From NCBI RefSeq assembly GCF_009720735.1, contig NZ_WNKU01000007.1, forward strand, positions 95,049 through 159,048: a stretch of 64,000 bases of DNA, read 5' to 3'. Source of the stretch: Heliobacterium mobile (GTDB lineage: Bacteria; Bacillota; Desulfitobacteriia; Heliobacteriales; Heliobacteriaceae). Position 1 is the first letter of the stretch, and every line of letters begins with the position of its first letter. Below, piece after piece: positions 51,864 through 60,704 of the stretch. The position numbers and the translations under genes are program-made. The notes under the pieces were generated by a model, which did no database searches, was not told the origin of the DNA, and saw only the letters and a list, made by a program, of their open reading frames with translations.

Positions 51864-52598
51864 TTAACGGAAAAAGGTATACCAGATGGTAAAGAAGGAA
51901 AGGCCGATCATTAAGACGCCGCATCCTTTTTGAATCCAAGGGACGATATGCATCTGCCATTGAAAGAAACGGGTACGAGCTAGCCGGGAGATAGCAGCGA
52001 ACCAAAGTTCCTGTCCGAAGAGGATGCCAAAGATGAAGATCAATCCGAGCAACGGAGAGGAGGAGTTCCAACTGGAAACGGCCGTAGTACCGACACCGAT
52101 CCACAAGGTCAACGTCAAAGGGTTTAGGCCGGTGATCAACATACCATTTAAAAGAGCTCGTTTTGTTGCCCGATTGGAGGTGGCATTCGATAAAAGCGAT
52201 TGTAGGGAAAATTTACTCTGCCCTAAACAGGGAGACTCCATCTCCGGTGCCATCTCTCCAGAACCGGGGAAGGCTTTTGCCATTTGTTTGTGAGGTCGAA
52301 CGAGAGAAGCGCCGATCACGAAGAGAACGATGGATCCCACAAAACCGAAGATGGTACGCACCCAGGGCATTTCTAATAAAGGCACAAGGCCGAATTGAAC
52401 CAGAATCAGATAGAAACCATCAGCGATGATTGCTCCTGTACCGACGGCCAACCCCATCCAAAATCCGTAGCGCATGGAATTACGAAGTACTTCTACCGCG
52501 ATGGGGCCAAGGGGCATGGCCAAAGTGATGCCAAGCAGCAACCCGCTGATTAATGCCTGCACGCTCTGCAAGGGTTGGAGGGGCACCGCATAGACCAC
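51864..52598 (-). CDS. LysE-family amino-acid/metabolite exporter
   Basis: A 244-residue membrane protein with about six helices. LLLGITLAMPLGPIAVEVLRNSM is the LysE signature, followed by GTGAIIADGFYLILVQFG and GLNPLTLTLWIGVG. A polar loop of about 40 residues separates the two halves. GTG start 9 bases after AGGAGG. Substrate not predictable. Confidence 0.88.
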   Translation of the reverse strand: MVYAVPLQPLQSVQALISGLLLGITLAMPLGPIAVEVLRNSMRYGFWMGLAVGTGAIIADGFYLILVQFGLVPLLEMPWVRTIFGFVGSIVLFVIGASLVRPHKQMAKAFPGSGEMAPEMESPCLGQSKFSLQSLLSNATSNRATKRALLNGMLITGLNPLTLTLWIGVGTTAVSSWNSSSPLLGLIFIFGILFGQELWFAAISRLARTRFFQWQMHIVPWIQKGCGVLMIGLSFFTIWYTFFR

Positions 52599-52883
52599 GT
52601 AAACGGCCCTCCTTTCAATCGTACTTACCAAAAATGTATATGATTCAAGGGGTCGAAATATTACAGTAAGACAAAAGTAATTCCGAGGACATGGCTTGAT
52701 TTAGTATATCATAGGGTTTTCAAAAATGTCTAATCAAAAAGTCACATTCCATAGACAAAGAGATACTTTCCCGCTCGTGGAAGGATATTCCGAAGACGTT
52801 AGCGAAGTAATCATCAAGAGATAGATACGGCGCGACTGCGCCTGATGGTAAAGAGAATTGCAGATCCAAAAGGAGTGCGTTTT

Positions 52884-53519
52884 ATGACTTTATCTAAGTC
52901 CGGTCAGGTTCAATTGGTGATCGACGGAGTGACTGGTGTGGGGAAGTCGACTCTCGTCGATTTGCTCGCCAAAGATCTGAACCTGGTTGAATTCAGAGAG
53001 ATGTTTGAAGATGAAAATCAACTGCTGCACAAGTTTTTTCACAACCGGGAACGATGGGCTTTTCCCATGCAGATCAACTTTTTGACCAACCGTTTTAAAC
53101 AATACCGGGAAGCTTCCCGTTCTAACCAGGCGATTATGGATCGCTCCATTTATTCAGATGCCATCTTCGCGAAAATGTACCGTGAACAGGGATACCTGAC
53201 AGTCGAAGAATACAACGTTTATGAAAATCTATTGAACAGCATGATTGATGGACTAGAACCGCCTCGTCTGATGGTTTATCTAAAAGTAGATACAGATGAA
53301 GCGATACGGCGTATCCATATGCGAGGGCGTGCCGATGAAGTCGAAGTGGAGCGCGATTATTGGGCCTTGCTGAACGTCTTTTACGAAAATAATTACCGTG
53401 ATTACAAAGGAGGCCCTTTGCTGACCTTGGATGTGACCAACCTCGATTATGTTCACAAACCAGAAGATCGAGCTTTTATTTTGCAAGAGATCACTCGCGC
53501 CTACAAAGCGGCGAAATAA
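52884..53519 (+). CDS. Deoxynucleoside kinase
   Basis: A 211-residue kinase of the dGK/dCK family for nucleoside salvage. P-loop DGVTGVGKST, DRSIYSDAIFAK for substrate binding, and the lid region RRIHMRGRADEVEVERDYW. ATG 8 bases after AAAAGGAG; a longer frame lacks a site. Specificity (purine or pyrimidine) is not decided by eye. Followed by a terminator. Confidence 0.92.
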   Translation: MTLSKSGQVQLVIDGVTGVGKSTLVDLLAKDLNLVEFREMFEDENQLLHKFFHNRERWAFPMQINFLTNRFKQYREASRSNQAIMDRSIYSDAIFAKMYREQGYLTVEEYNVYENLLNSMIDGLEPPRLMVYLKVDTDEAIRRIHMRGRADEVEVERDYWALLNVFYENNYRDYKGGPLLTLDVTNLDYVHKPEDRAFILQEITRAYKAAK

Positions 53520-53537
53520 GTCATCAAATCGCAACAG

Positions 53538-53570
53538 GAGGACTGACCATTGTCGGTCCTCTTTATTTTT
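53538..53570 (+). terminator. Terminator of the deoxynucleoside kinase
   Basis: GAGGACTGAC (53538-53547) pairs with GTCGGTCCTC (53552-53561) with one wobble, followed by T-rich sequence. Confidence 0.8.
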
Positions 53571-53681
53571 TGCCTTTAACAATTGAAATATTGGAAAAAA
53601 TTTGATATAAATGTAATCAGATGGAAGGAAATGGCAGCGGCAGTGCCGAATATTTGGGGTGAGAAGGAGGGGGCACGCGCG

Positions 53682-54683
53682 ATGAGCTTGCCGGGAGAGT
53701 TGACGGTTGCCCAGGCATCGAAAATGACTGGTCTGCAACGATATACCCTGCGGGACGCCATTCACCGTGGCGAATTGGCTGCTAAGCAGCAAAAGATCCC
53801 GGGAGGGTTTATGTATTTGATTCCCCTGGAAGGATTACGAGACTTTTGTCGGCACCGGGGCGTTGTATCGACTGTCCTGGGTGTGGAAGCGCCGAAGAAG
53901 GAGCTTGTGCAGGAGGGGGAAGCGGAGGCAAAAGGCTCCGTCGAGAAAGGACAAGCGAGTGAAGCGACTGCTTTACCATGTCCGGTGGAGAGCGAAAGAC
54001 GACTAAACAGTTCTTCCGAGGCTGAAGCGACGGCGAAAGAACTGATCGAACTGTTACGATCCATGCCTAACTGGGAACAACGCATGGAACAACTGATCGA
54101 GCAAATCGTCGAGGTCCAGTCGGATGTGCTCGGCCTGAAAAAAGGGTTTCACCAGCACTTGAGCAAAGTGGAAGGCCGGGTGGTCCATCTGCATCAGAGT
54201 GTAAACGGTGATCTGCGGACGTCGATGGAAAGAGTACGGCACGACTTGAACGATGGCCTCAGTGAGTTCCGCGGTGGGCTCGATGCTTGGCAGCACAATG
54301 TAGACACCGTCTTCGATGATATGCGGTGTACGCTGCAGGAAGTAGCCGCCAGCCAATCGGATGGGGAAATGCGTCAAGCTTTCATCCATAAATTGTCCGT
54401 AGACAACCAGTCTACGGTGGGTGAAGTGAAGAAGCTGATGGTGGAAGTGAGTGAAACCTTGAGCCAAGTGGTTGGCAACCAACAAAACGGTTCAGAGATG
54501 GTCGAACAACGTCTCGATGAACTGAAGAGCTCTGTAGACGGAGTGAGACGGTCGGTAGATCGTTCGACCGAAATGATCATCAAATGGCGACAGAAGGTCC
54601 TGCGGGACCAAAACCAGAAAGGTGTCAAAGGATGGTGGAACCGGCTTTGGGGCCGCTCTTCATCACCGATATTGTCAAAATAA
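53682..54683 (+). CDS. MerR/excisionase-like HTH protein with long coiled coil
   Basis: A 333-residue protein of unknown family. The N-terminus, LTVAQASKMTGLQRYTLRDA then GELAAKQQKIPGGFMYLIPLEGL, is an excisionase/MerR-type winged helix. An acidic, low-complexity linker (about 75-130) leads into a long heptad-rich coiled coil (about 140-310). The end is basic and tryptophan-rich (GWWNRLWGRSS). This layout resembles DNA-binding scaffold proteins such as RacA, which anchors chromosomes to poles in sporulating Bacillus; that parallel is only structural. ATG after AAGGAGGGG, about 11 bases. Confidence 0.7.
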   Translation: MSLPGELTVAQASKMTGLQRYTLRDAIHRGELAAKQQKIPGGFMYLIPLEGLRDFCRHRGVVSTVLGVEAPKKELVQEGEAEAKGSVEKGQASEATALPCPVESERRLNSSSEAEATAKELIELLRSMPNWEQRMEQLIEQIVEVQSDVLGLKKGFHQHLSKVEGRVVHLHQSVNGDLRTSMERVRHDLNDGLSEFRGGLDAWQHNVDTVFDDMRCTLQEVAASQSDGEMRQAFIHKLSVDNQSTVGEVKKLMVEVSETLSQVVGNQQNGSEMVEQRLDELKSSVDGVRRSVDRSTEMIIKWRQKVLRDQNQKGVKGWWNRLWGRSSSPILSK

Positions 54684-54712
54684 TGTTCATATAAATAAAG
54701 CGGGATACCGCG

Positions 54713-54736
54713 CCCCCGAAATGGGGGTTTCTTTTT
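54713..54736. terminator. Short hairpin terminator
   Basis: CCCCC (54713-54717) pairs with GGGGG (54723-54727), followed by TTTCTTTTTT. It ends the coiled-coil gene and borders the minus-strand yitT gene. Confidence 0.6.
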
Positions 54737-55578
54737 TACGTAGATGGATTTAGTGGCCTAAAACCTCTCCCTAAAATCTCCTTAGCGTCAGAAATGATGA
54801 TAAAGGCGTTTGGGTCGATCCGGTAGACCGTTTTTTTCAGGGTGAACAACTGGTTAGGTTCAATGGCGCAGAGAATCACATTTTTATCGTTGTGTGTAAA
54901 GGCGCCTTCTCCTTTGAGAAAGGTGACGCCTCGTCCCATTTCTTCCATGATACTTTGGGCGATCAACTCTGGGTCTTTGGAGATGATCGTCACTGCTTTT
55001 TTCGGCAGGCCTTCCTGGATGAAGTCCACCAAACGGTTGGAAGCGTAGAAGGCAACGATCGTATACATGGCTGCTTCATGACCGATAAACAATCCGGAAA
55101 GGACAACGATGATCGAGTTTAAGGTGAGGTTCAAGGTACCGAAGGAAATACCTAACCGGCTGGAATAGATTTTTGCGAGAATATTGACGCCACCCAGACT
55201 TCCGCCGACACGTGCGATCAGTCCTACTCCAGTTCCGTAAATCAAGCCTCCGTACAACGCATTGAGAAGGATGTTTTGCGTAGAAAAGTCCGGAAGTACT
55301 CGTAGCCAGTCGATAAAAGTGGATGAGGCCGTAACGGCGAGAAAGGTCTTGAAGACAAACTCCCGGTTGATATTGCGGTAAGCGAGGATGTATAAGGGGA
55401 GATTGATCAGGGACATTAGAATACCTGGAGAGATGTTCGTCATGTAATAGATCAACGTAGCCAGGCCAGCCACTCCGCCCGGTGCCAGTTTGGAAGGAAG
55501 GATAAACTCCCGGGTTCCGATGGCAAAGAAAAGAGCACCTAAAATCACAAGGGCGTACTCACGCAGCGTCTCTTTCAC
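54736..55578 (-). CDS. YitT-family membrane protein (DUF161 + DUF2179)
   Basis: A 280-residue protein with five or six helices and a C-terminal DUF2179 ligand-binding-like domain (KAVTIISKDPELIAQSIMEEMGRGVTFLKG region). PSKLAPGGVAGLATLIYY and GGSLGGVNILAKI are family motifs. GTG 55578 fits the usual N-terminus; GTG 55602 is possible. Function unknown, widespread in Firmicutes. Confidence 0.88.
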   Translation of the reverse strand: MKETLREYALVILGALFFAIGTREFILPSKLAPGGVAGLATLIYYMTNISPGILMSLINLPLYILAYRNINREFVFKTFLAVTASSTFIDWLRVLPDFSTQNILLNALYGGLIYGTGVGLIARVGGSLGGVNILAKIYSSRLGISFGTLNLTLNSIIVVLSGLFIGHEAAMYTIVAFYASNRLVDFIQEGLPKKAVTIISKDPELIAQSIMEEMGRGVTFLKGEGAFTHNDKNVILCAIEPNQLFTLKKTVYRIDPNAFIIISDAKEILGRGFRPLNPST

Positions 55579-55815
55579 GGGGCACCGAACCTTTCTCGTC
55601 ACTTAAGTTTAATCCCTATGAATTACTATCAGCCTAATCAAAGAATTGGTAAAGGTCAATGGCCGCCCCAATTTTTCTAATTCCCGAACTGACAAAAAGT
55701 TCATAATTCTCGGCAAGTATACATACATCAGGGAAGGAACGGCGCATCATTTCGGCGAATAAAAAGAATGTACGACATGTTACAAATATGCCCCATACGA
55801 TTGAGGTGAATGCCC

Positions 55816-57252
55816 ATGGAACTCACCTGTCAACAACTAGAAAGCATCCTTGCTTCTTACCGGCAGATGGAATTAGAACTGCGGGTTAAACTCGATGCAC
55901 TGCGGGGGCCATTAGAAATTAAGTATGGCCGTCCGGTCATCTTGTTTATTGAAAGCCGAACGAAAAAGGCAAAAAGTTTGATTGAAAAGGCGCGCCGCTA
56001 CGGATGGCCTGTCAATGAAGGTATCACGAAAAATATAAAAGATATCGCCGGCTTAAGAGTGATTGTCCAACATTTAGATGACATCGCTCGGGTCGTAGAT
56101 ATTCTGAAAAAACGTTCGGACATGCGCTTGGTGAACGAAAAAGATTTTGTCCGTAACCCGAAAGCAAGCGGTTATCGAAGTTATCACTTGATTATTGAAT
56201 ATGACATGTATGCTCCCGAAGGTCCCATCACTCGGTTTGCCGAGATCCAGGTTCGTACAGTGGGGCAGCATTTCTGGGCTGTCCTGCAGCATTCGATGAT
56301 GTATAAATATGGCTTAGAAGTGCCTACTCATATCTCGGAAAATTTGCGTCTGATCGCCGAAGAAACGAACAAAGCTGATGAAAAGATGATGGTCATGCGC
56401 CAGGCCGTATCTCGCGACCTGGAGGTTGACGAAATTCGTCTCTACGCCAAGCAATTGGCTCATCTGCTTCGCCGGACGGAACCGCGAAGCGGTGCTGTTT
56501 TATCTTTTGACCCGTCCAAATATTTTTCGAATATGACGATCTTAGAACTCAGCTTTCAACTCGGTCGGAAGGGCTTTCCCGCAGAAAGCTTCGACCCCCA
56601 GGAATTGGCCCGATGTTCCTGTTGCAAAGCACCTTTTCTTCTCCATGAAGAAGTTCGAGCCATCATTCCTCAGAGCGACGGTTCGAAACAAGGGGTAGAG
56701 CCGGTTCGCCTTTGTAAAGTCTGTTACTCGATGATCCTGCCGGTTCTTCGCTGGGAATTTTCTGCGGCTCCATTAAAAGAGAAAAACAAGCTGCGCAGCG
56801 AGTGGGAAGAAGCGAGCCATATGCACCGCAAGTTTCAGCAGTTTTTTATGGATCGAATTCAATCCCCGCTGGCGAACCGTTTACAAAAAGCGTCTGTGCT
56901 CCTCGGTGAACATCTGACGATCTGTCCCTCCATGCTGAACATAGGCACGGTGACCTTGTTTAAAGCGGCTGTAGGAGATCGGCTGAGTGTACAGATCGAT
57001 TCGGAATGGGATCCCCAGAACGGGGAAGATGAAGTCATCACATTTTTCGTGAAACTGAATTACCGCGTCGCCGGCCCCATCTCTGTGACCTACCGGTATC
57101 CGGAGATTGAATGGGATGAGTTTCATGAGCCCGAACTGGTGGAACCGGAATCTTTCATATTTAAGGAAGACGATCTGGACCAGTTGTTTTCGCTCATCGA
57201 TGGGCAACTGCAGGAATTACGCAGTCCCCGTCTCGTCGGTGCAAGCGGCTAG
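55816..57252 (+). CDS. RelA/SpoT-type alarmone synthetase fused to zinc-ribbon C-terminal region
   Basis: A 478-residue protein. Residues about 1-215 are a small alarmone synthetase domain: GRPVILFIESRTKKAKSLIEKA, KDIAGLRVI, NPKASGYRSYHLIIE and EIQVRTVGQHFWAVLQHSMM. These contain the ATP, GTP and catalytic Glu/Gln motifs of RelQ/RelP-like enzymes. It is then extended by a segment with two cysteine knuckles (C267/C269/C270 and C300/C303), about 160 residues of unknown fold, and an acidic tail. Usual enzymes of this type have 200-260 residues. ATG 7 bases after GAGGTG. It ends one base from the convergent YkuK-like gene. Confidence 0.85.
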   Translation: MELTCQQLESILASYRQMELELRVKLDALRGPLEIKYGRPVILFIESRTKKAKSLIEKARRYGWPVNEGITKNIKDIAGLRVIVQHLDDIARVVDILKKRSDMRLVNEKDFVRNPKASGYRSYHLIIEYDMYAPEGPITRFAEIQVRTVGQHFWAVLQHSMMYKYGLEVPTHISENLRLIAEETNKADEKMMVMRQAVSRDLEVDEIRLYAKQLAHLLRRTEPRSGAVLSFDPSKYFSNMTILELSFQLGRKGFPAESFDPQELARCSCCKAPFLLHEEVRAIIPQSDGSKQGVEPVRLCKVCYSMILPVLRWEFSAAPLKEKNKLRSEWEEASHMHRKFQQFFMDRIQSPLANRLQKASVLLGEHLTICPSMLNIGTVTLFKAAVGDRLSVQIDSEWDPQNGEDEVITFFVKLNYRVAGPISVTYRYPEIEWDEFHEPELVEPESFIFKEDDLDQLFSLIDGQLQELRSPRLVGASG

Positions 57253-57253
57253 T

Positions 57254-57733
57254 CTATTTGGCGTACCGGTCTGCCACACGGCTGGCACCGATGGCGTCCG
57301 GTTTTGTCCGTACGGCGTACTGATATACGGAAGCCATACTTTCGGCCCATCCGACGACACGAGGGAGATGAAGCCGGCTCATCCCATTATTTCCTCCATC
57401 GATATGTAATTCCAACTCCCAGTAAATGAGCTTCTGATTCAGCAATTCCCGCAGTTTCCCGATGACCTCGATGGACATGTGTGTTTCTACATCGAGTTTT
57501 TCGGCGAGTGTCAGCGCCCGTTCCAAAACCTGAACATATTGATAGGACTGCCCGCCTTTGTGTTCGCGGTAGGCGGTGATCGATGTGACGACGCGAGTCG
57601 TTCCACCGTGAATCTGGCTGTCTGTCCCAATCCAGAGGCGTACTGGTGCATCGGGTATTTCGGCTGAGAATAGTTGGAAGGCTCGAACCACCTTCTCTAA
57701 AGGCAAAAGACCTTGTTGGCCCCGAAAAAGCAT
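57254..57733 (-). CDS. YkuK/DUF458 RNase H-like protein
   Basis: A 159-residue protein with an RNase H-like fold. Acidic catalytic positions are visible in LWIGTDSQIHG and ELHIDGGNNG, then GWAESMASVYQYAVRTKPDAIGAS. ATG 57733 is 8 bases after AGGAGG; ATG 57739 is too close. Its nucleic-acid substrate is unknown. Convergent with the alarmone synthetase gene. Confidence 0.87.
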   Translation of the reverse strand: MLFRGQQGLLPLEKVVRAFQLFSAEIPDAPVRLWIGTDSQIHGGTTRVVTSITAYREHKGGQSYQYVQVLERALTLAEKLDVETHMSIEVIGKLRELLNQKLIYWELELHIDGGNNGMSRLHLPRVVGWAESMASVYQYAVRTKPDAIGASRVADRYAK

Positions 57734-57846
57734 CGTCATAACCTCCTTGGTTCAGTTCACTATTCTCTATTACTATGATATCCAATGGATGATGGATTTA
57801 TGGACAAATTCAGATGAACCGTCTCTTTTCGTTGACCTCAAAAGAA

Positions 57847-57888
57847 AAAAAGCAAGGGTTCCCAAAAAAGGGATACTCCTTGCTTTTT
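57847..57888. terminator. Terminator of tpx, bidirectional
   Basis: AAAAAGCAAGG (57847-57857) pairs with CCTTGCTTTTT (57878-57888) around an internal 20-base loop that can form its own short stem. Confidence 0.8.
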
Positions 57889-57911
57889 CAATATCCTGAG
57901 TATGGAAAATA

Positions 57912-58430
57912 TTACCCTAAAGATTTTTTAACGGCTGCAAGTGCTTGGTTGTAATCAGGTTCGTTGGTAATTTCCCGGACATACTCCACGTAAGTTACCT
58001 GATCCTGCTTATCGACGACAAAAATAGCCCGGGACAAGAGACGGAGTTCTTTAATCAACACGCCGTAAGCTTGTCCAAAGGAAACATCTTTATGATCCGA
58101 GAGGGTTATGACCTGCTCGACGCCAGCGGCGCCGCACCAGCGTGCTTGGGCAAAGGGTAAATCGCAGCTCAAAGTTAGTATGACTACATCTTTTCCCAAG
58201 TCGGCCGCTTCTTGATTAAAACGACGCGTTTGCAGATCGCAGACAGGCGTATCGAGTGAGGGGACCACGCTGATCAATTTTACCTTGCCTGCAAAGTCGT
58301 TAAGAGACTTAGGGGACAAGTCATTCGCAGTGGCCGTAAAGGCAGGGGCCTTTTCGCCGACTTTCACTTCCGCACCGATGAGAGTTAAGGAATTTCCCTG
58401 AAATGTGATGATACCTGTACGTTCAGCCAT
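57912..58430 (-). CDS. tpx: Thiol peroxidase Tpx
   Basis: A 172-residue 2-Cys peroxiredoxin of the Tpx class. The peroxidatic Cys is in [19 protein letters not shown], the resolving Cys in [23 protein letters not shown] and RAIFVVD are structural motifs. It reduces peroxides using thioredoxin. Start ATG after GGGGGAATTCAG. Alone, with its own terminator. Confidence 0.96.
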   Translation of the reverse strand: MAERTGIITFQGNSLTLIGAEVKVGEKAPAFTATANDLSPKSLNDFAGKVKLISVVPSLDTPVCDLQTRRFNQEAADLGKDVVILTLSCDLPFAQARWCGAAGVEQVITLSDHKDVSFGQAYGVLIKELRLLSRAIFVVDKQDQVTYVEYVREITNEPDYNQALAAVKKSLG

Positions 58431-58515
58431 CTGAATTCCCCCTATTAGCAGTTTGAATATTTATTATACCAGATTCTCATCAAAAAGATTGTTTATGGCG
58501 AAGGGAAGGAGAACG

Positions 58516-59964
58516 ATGTTTGACAGGAGCCGACGGGAGTTTATTCTTCAGGGATTGGCATGGAGTGTCTCACTGACAGGTCTCACCGGTTGTGCCGCTG
58601 GCGGAACTCATCAGCAAAGTAACAAAGAACCGAATCGAGGCGTAACTACCACCGAACTTCAAAGGAAAACATTGCCCGATATTCAGGATGTCGACTGGGA
58701 CTTGATCATCACCAACGGCCGCGTGATCGATGGAACAGGCAAACCAGGCTTTTCAGGAACGGTGGCAGTGACGAAGGACCGAATTTCCTCCGTGATGGAG
58801 GGCAACGCCAATATCGATCAGCATGTACTGTACATGGGTACAGAGCGGTATCGATTAAAACCGGACTGCCAAGTGATCCTTGCAGACGGTGCCTGCATCA
58901 CACCCGGTTTTATCGATGTACATACCCATAACGAAGAGTATTTGAAGACAAACCCCCGGGCCGAGGTTCGCCTTCTTCAAGGCGTTACTTCGCAAATTGG
59001 AGGAAATTGTGGCGAATCGGTCGACGATATCCCGCGTTTTTATCAGCGTCTCGGCGACTTGGGGATCAATTATGGGCAGTTGATGGGCTATCGAAATCTG
59101 CGCAGGTTAGCCATGGGGGAGGAAGCGGAACGTGAGGCTAGTAGTAGAGAAATCGATCGAATGGTCGACCTGCTTCAACAAGGGCTTCAAGCAGGCTCAC
59201 CGGGCCTTTCTTTCGCTTTGGAATATGCACCTCAATCATCAGCGACCCAGCGGGAACTGAAAATACTCGCCGAAGCGCTTGCCCACCATAGAGGGATCAT
59301 GGCTACCCACTTGCGCAGCGAATCGGTCCAACTGTTAGAGTCTATCGACGAGATGGCAGAGATAGCGTTCGAATCAGGTGTTTCCTGGCAGTACAGCCAT
59401 GTGAAGGCTCTTTTCCGAGACAATTGGGACAAGTATCCGGCAGTTCTCCAACGGATTAGCGATGCGGTGGCAAAGGGAGTTGATCTTTGGGGGGACATGT
59501 ACCTCTATGATTTTTCTTCCTGGGATTTTGGTACGGGACGTATTTCCATCTCGGAAGAGAATATTCAATTGGGACTTGCCCATCCCCGTTTATTTATCGC
59601 CAGCGATTCCGGGCTTTACGCTAACGGAAGAGTTTCCCATCCTCGCGCCTACGGCAACTTTCCCAAGATGTTGGCTCATTATGTCCGCGATAGACAAGTG
59701 ATTTCATTGGAAGAGGCCGTGGCCAAGATGAGCGGCTTGCCGGCTCAGCGCTTTCGAATCTCTGGCCGGGGGAAAATTGCTCCTGGTTACAAGGCAGACA
59801 TGCTTATCTTTCGATTGGAAGACGTGCAAGATCGGGCAGAGCGGAACAAACCGAATCTGCTACCTGTGGGGATGAGATATGTTTTTGTCAACGGTCAGGC
59901 AGCAGTTAAAGAAGGAGAACCGACAGGGAACCGATCTGGTCAGCGTTTGCATTTTAATTCGTAA
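58516..59964 (+). CDS. N-acyl-D-amino-acid deacylase-type amidohydrolase, Tat lipoprotein
   Basis: A 482-residue exported amidohydrolase. The N-terminus combines SRREFI (twin-arginine) with a hydrophobic stretch and LTGC lipobox, so it is probably a Tat-exported lipoprotein. The amidohydrolase domain has GFIDVHTHNEEYL for metals, GVTSQIGGNCGES, ATHLRSES, YSHVKAL and SDSGLY, as in D-aminoacylases. It may trim D-amino-acid-containing wall peptides; substrate is inferred. ATG after AAGGAG; a longer frame without site is rejected. Confidence 0.87.
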   Translation: MFDRSRREFILQGLAWSVSLTGLTGCAAGGTHQQSNKEPNRGVTTTELQRKTLPDIQDVDWDLIITNGRVIDGTGKPGFSGTVAVTKDRISSVMEGNANIDQHVLYMGTERYRLKPDCQVILADGACITPGFIDVHTHNEEYLKTNPRAEVRLLQGVTSQIGGNCGESVDDIPRFYQRLGDLGINYGQLMGYRNLRRLAMGEEAEREASSREIDRMVDLLQQGLQAGSPGLSFALEYAPQSSATQRELKILAEALAHHRGIMATHLRSESVQLLESIDEMAEIAFESGVSWQYSHVKALFRDNWDKYPAVLQRISDAVAKGVDLWGDMYLYDFSSWDFGTGRISISEENIQLGLAHPRLFIASDSGLYANGRVSHPRAYGNFPKMLAHYVRDRQVISLEEAVAKMSGLPAQRFRISGRGKIAPGYKADMLIFRLEDVQDRAERNKPNLLPVGMRYVFVNGQAAVKEGEPTGNRSGQRLHFNS

Positions 59965-59984
59965 GCTTAGCCCGAATACAAAAA

Positions 59985-60542
59985 TCAACCGCCTTTATCT
60001 TTGCTGGTTTCTTTGTCTCCGCCGCCGCCTTCACTGCTGCTACCGCCTTTCTCACCGCCGCCTTCACTGCCGCCGCTTTTGCCTCCTTGGGCTTTCGCCG
60101 CAGACTGGATTTTCTTCTTAACTTCTGGATCGTCCATAGCGTCTTTGACCGTTTCTTTTATCGACTTTTTCACTTCTTTTTCTTTCATTGCCAAGGCAAG
60201 CTGTTCTTGAAATTGGGAACTCATCAACATTTCCTGGAACGTCTTCATAAACTTTGGATCTTGCGACAAAACCATCGTCTGAAATTCGGGGTCCCGAATC
60301 ATGCGCGCCAGCCGTTGCTGATACTCATCGGTTTTTATAATGTCCAGCATCATGGCCTTCATGTCCTGGTATTCTGGTTTTTGTTGCTGTTGGCCTTGCT
60401 GCCCCTGTTGTCCCTGTTGATTTTGCTGCCCCTGTTGCTGGCCTTGGCCTTGCGATTCAGCGGGACGGCGCTGAGGAGAGCAGGAGGTAATGCCAGTGAT
60501 CAGTACAAAGGCGATCACAAGTAACCAGAGTAAGCGCTGCAT
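59985..60542 (-). CDS. gerD: GerD-like spore germination lipoprotein
   Basis: A 185-residue lipoprotein. The signal peptide ends in ITSC (lipobox). A Gln/Gly repeat tract of about 30 residues follows. The GerD core, KAMMLDIIKTDEYQQRLARMI, then DPEFQTMVLSQDPKFMKTFQ, is a helical trimer-forming region. The C-terminus is Gly/Ser/Glu/Lys-rich (GGSEGGGEKGG). GerD organises germinant receptors in the spore inner membrane. Supports a spore-forming host. Confidence 0.87.
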   Translation of the reverse strand: MQRLLWLLVIAFVLITGITSCSPQRRPAESQGQGQQQGQQNQQGQQGQQGQQQQKPEYQDMKAMMLDIIKTDEYQQRLARMIRDPEFQTMVLSQDPKFMKTFQEMLMSSQFQEQLALAMKEKEVKKSIKETVKDAMDDPEVKKKIQSAAKAQGGKSGGSEGGGEKGGSSSEGGGGDKETSKDKGG

Positions 60543-60650
60543 GTAGTTATCCCCCCTTTTTCGCTTTCAATGGTAAATTGCCCGTTCTGAAAGACCCTAT
60601 TCTTCTACTTTTCCAGGAATGAATATGGATATTAATGGAGGGAATAAACT

Positions 60651-60679
60651 GTATACTCCCCTGCTGTCGTACATATAAT
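60651..60679 (+). promoter_or_regulatory. Possible sigma-E-type promoter of ytxC
   Basis: GTATACT (60651-60657), 14 bases, then CATATAAT (60672-60679). The pattern fits mother-cell sigma-E sites better than sigma-A. The downstream gene is a predicted sporulation gene. Confidence 0.4.
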
Positions 60680-60704
60680 AAAGACATCAAAGGGGGTGAA
60701 CTCC

